From assembly GCA_017546245.1 (NCBI GenBank), contig JAFYXI010000023.1, forward strand, positions 1-64,000: 64,000 bases of DNA, in the 5' to 3' direction. The position numbers and the translations under genes are program-made. This stretch comes from Clostridia bacterium (GTDB taxonomy: Bacteria; Bacillota; Clostridia; UBA1381; UBA9506). Of the stretch, positions 63,171 through 64,000 are shown one piece after another. Below the pieces are notes generated by a model. That model saw nothing but the letters and a program-made list of their open reading frames with translations, had not been told where the DNA came from and searched no databases. Within the stretch, counting starts at the first letter, position 1. Each line of letters starts with the position of its first letter.

Positions 63171-64000
63171 GAGTCGGTATTATCGGTGTGGGTCATATGG
63201 GAGCAAAGCACTTAGAAAATTTTTTGAATGGTAAAATAAAAAAGGCAAAAGTTACCGCACTTTGTGATGCCGGCGAAAAAAATATGAACCGATATAAAGA
63301 ACAATTAGATGAAAATGTTAAATGCTTTAAAAAACCGAGTGACTTAATAAATTCGGGTATGGTTGACGGTGTTATAATTGCTACGCCGCACTATAGTCAC
63401 CCTGAATTGTCAAAAGAAGCATTTGCTGCAGGACTTCATGTTTTTTGTGAAAAACCGGCAGGAGTTTATACAAAAAACGTAAGAGAAATGAATGATGCAG
63501 CACAAAAAAGCGGCAAGGTTTTTCAGATGAATTTTGTTATGCGGGATTTTGATCGCTTTAAAAAAATAAAAGAAATGATAGATTCGGGCGAACTTGGCGA
63601 AATTAAAAGATTCGTATGGATTTTAACCGACTGGTATCGCACACAGGCATATTATAACAGCAGTTCGTGGCGTGCAACATGGGCAGGCGAAGGCGGCGGA
63701 GTAATGTTAAATCAGAATCCGCATCAGTTAGACCTTATGTAATGGATGCTTGGTATGCCTGAAAGAGTAAGAGGTTTTTGCTATTTTGGCAAAAATCGTG
63801 ACATTGAGGTTGAAGACGAGGCTACTGCGTATTTTGAATATGAAAACGGTGCGGCAGGTGTCTATATTACAACGACCGGAGAATTTCCCGGAACAAACAG
63901 ATTAGAAATTTCGGGCGACAAAGGAAAACTTGTGCTTGAAGACGGTATAATAACTTTTTATAAGCTCGAAATATCTGAAAAAGAGTTTAACAGAATTACT
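63164..64000 (+). pseudogene. Gfo/Idh/MocA oxidoreductase broken by an in-frame TAA, cut by the window end
   Basis: The reading frame opens MLRVGIIGVGHMGAKHLENF (glycine loop) and has HVFCEKPAGVYTKN (EKP motif) and GGGVMLNQNPHQLDLM, then meets TAA at 63740-63742 after 192 codons. The same frame stays open to the window end and continues with normal family sequence (WMLGMPERVRGFCYFGKN, then EVEDEATAYFEYENGAAG and LEISGDKGKL). Relatives usually have Gln or a similar residue where the stop lies, so a single CAA-to-TAA change explains it. It could be a true pseudogene, a rare allele or an assembly error. It overlaps the preceding oxidoreductase by 7 nt. Confidence 0.82.

Noticed and set aside
63740-63742. 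TAA read as glutamine (stop codon reassignment)
   Set aside because: Many other genes in the window end in TAA at the right place, and their proteins have normal lengths. A single mutation or a sequence error is simpler.
1-64000. CRISPR arrays, insertion sequences and prophage
   Set aside because: No regularly spaced repeats, no transposase or integrase, and no phage structural genes were seen.

Overview
The window looks like chromosome from an anaerobic, low-GC Clostridia-type Firmicute, probably an uncultured gut or rumen lineage. The evidence is the IspH–ribosomal protein S1 fusion at the left edge, TTG and GTG starts, strong AGGAGG ribosome binding sites, near-consensus sigma-A promoters (TTGACA-17-TATAAT), the cysE-cysS-mrnC order, a split transketolase, a DUF1292 protein, and genes for pectin, fucose and alpha-glucan use. 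No phage or transposon was seen. The most foreign-looking island is a restriction-modification pair.

Layout. 1-3.4 kb: the 3' part of ispH-rpsA, a lone AraC regulator and a DUF11 surface-type protein. 3.5-4.8 kb: tRNA-Thr(TGT) and azlCD. 4.9-6.7 kb: an EcoRV-like endonuclease and its Dam-type methylase. 6.9-12.3 kb: a Gfo/Idh/MocA oxidoreductase, cysE-cysS-mrnC and the two transketolase subunits. 12.5-16.3 kb: an uncharacterised sugar operon (TIM-barrel isomerase, Gfo/Idh/MocA, creatininase-like) with a divergent AraC regulator. 16.3-21.3 kb: tcdA, a ParC-like topoisomerase subunit and uvrC. 21.4-32.1 kb: plsX-fabH-fabD-fabG-acpP, fabF, rnc, a radical SAM gene and smc. 32.1-35.2 kb: hisS-aspS. 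35.3-38.6 kb: a Gld-type ABC exporter. 38.6-39.1 kb: a gene-free but strongly structured stretch. 39.1-43.3 kb on the minus strand: pgsA, a small membrane protein, valS and DUF1292, plus a cysteine-rich protein. 43.5-51.5 kb: a sugar ABC importer, malQ, glgP and a DUF3298 protein. 51.6-56.9 kb: ftsK/spoIIIE, ygiQ and folD. 57-58.6 kb: kduI-kduD. 58.8-59.0 kb: rpmB. 59.1-64 kb: a LacI regulator, fucI and two more Gfo/Idh/MocA genes, the last broken by an in-frame TAA.

How the genes work together. Housekeeping genes (translation, fatty acid and phospholipid synthesis, chromosome segregation, repair) alternate with compact sugar modules that have local regulators. An identical LacI-type operator, inverted, precedes both the LacI gene and fucI. 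The sugar importer has no ATPase of its own and sits upstream of malQ and glgP, so imported or stored alpha-glucans could be turned into glucose 1-phosphate. Four Gfo/Idh/MocA oxidoreductases in 64 kb suggest use of unusual or keto sugars.

Most interesting points: the structured element at 38.77-39.05 kb, the EcoRV-like pair, the AraC/isomerase/oxidoreductase/creatininase module, a hairpin leader before rnc, a 98-nt out-of-frame overlap between ygiQ and folD, a cysteine-rich small protein, and the nonsense-interrupted last gene. All functional statements rest on reading motifs by eye; no database search was run.
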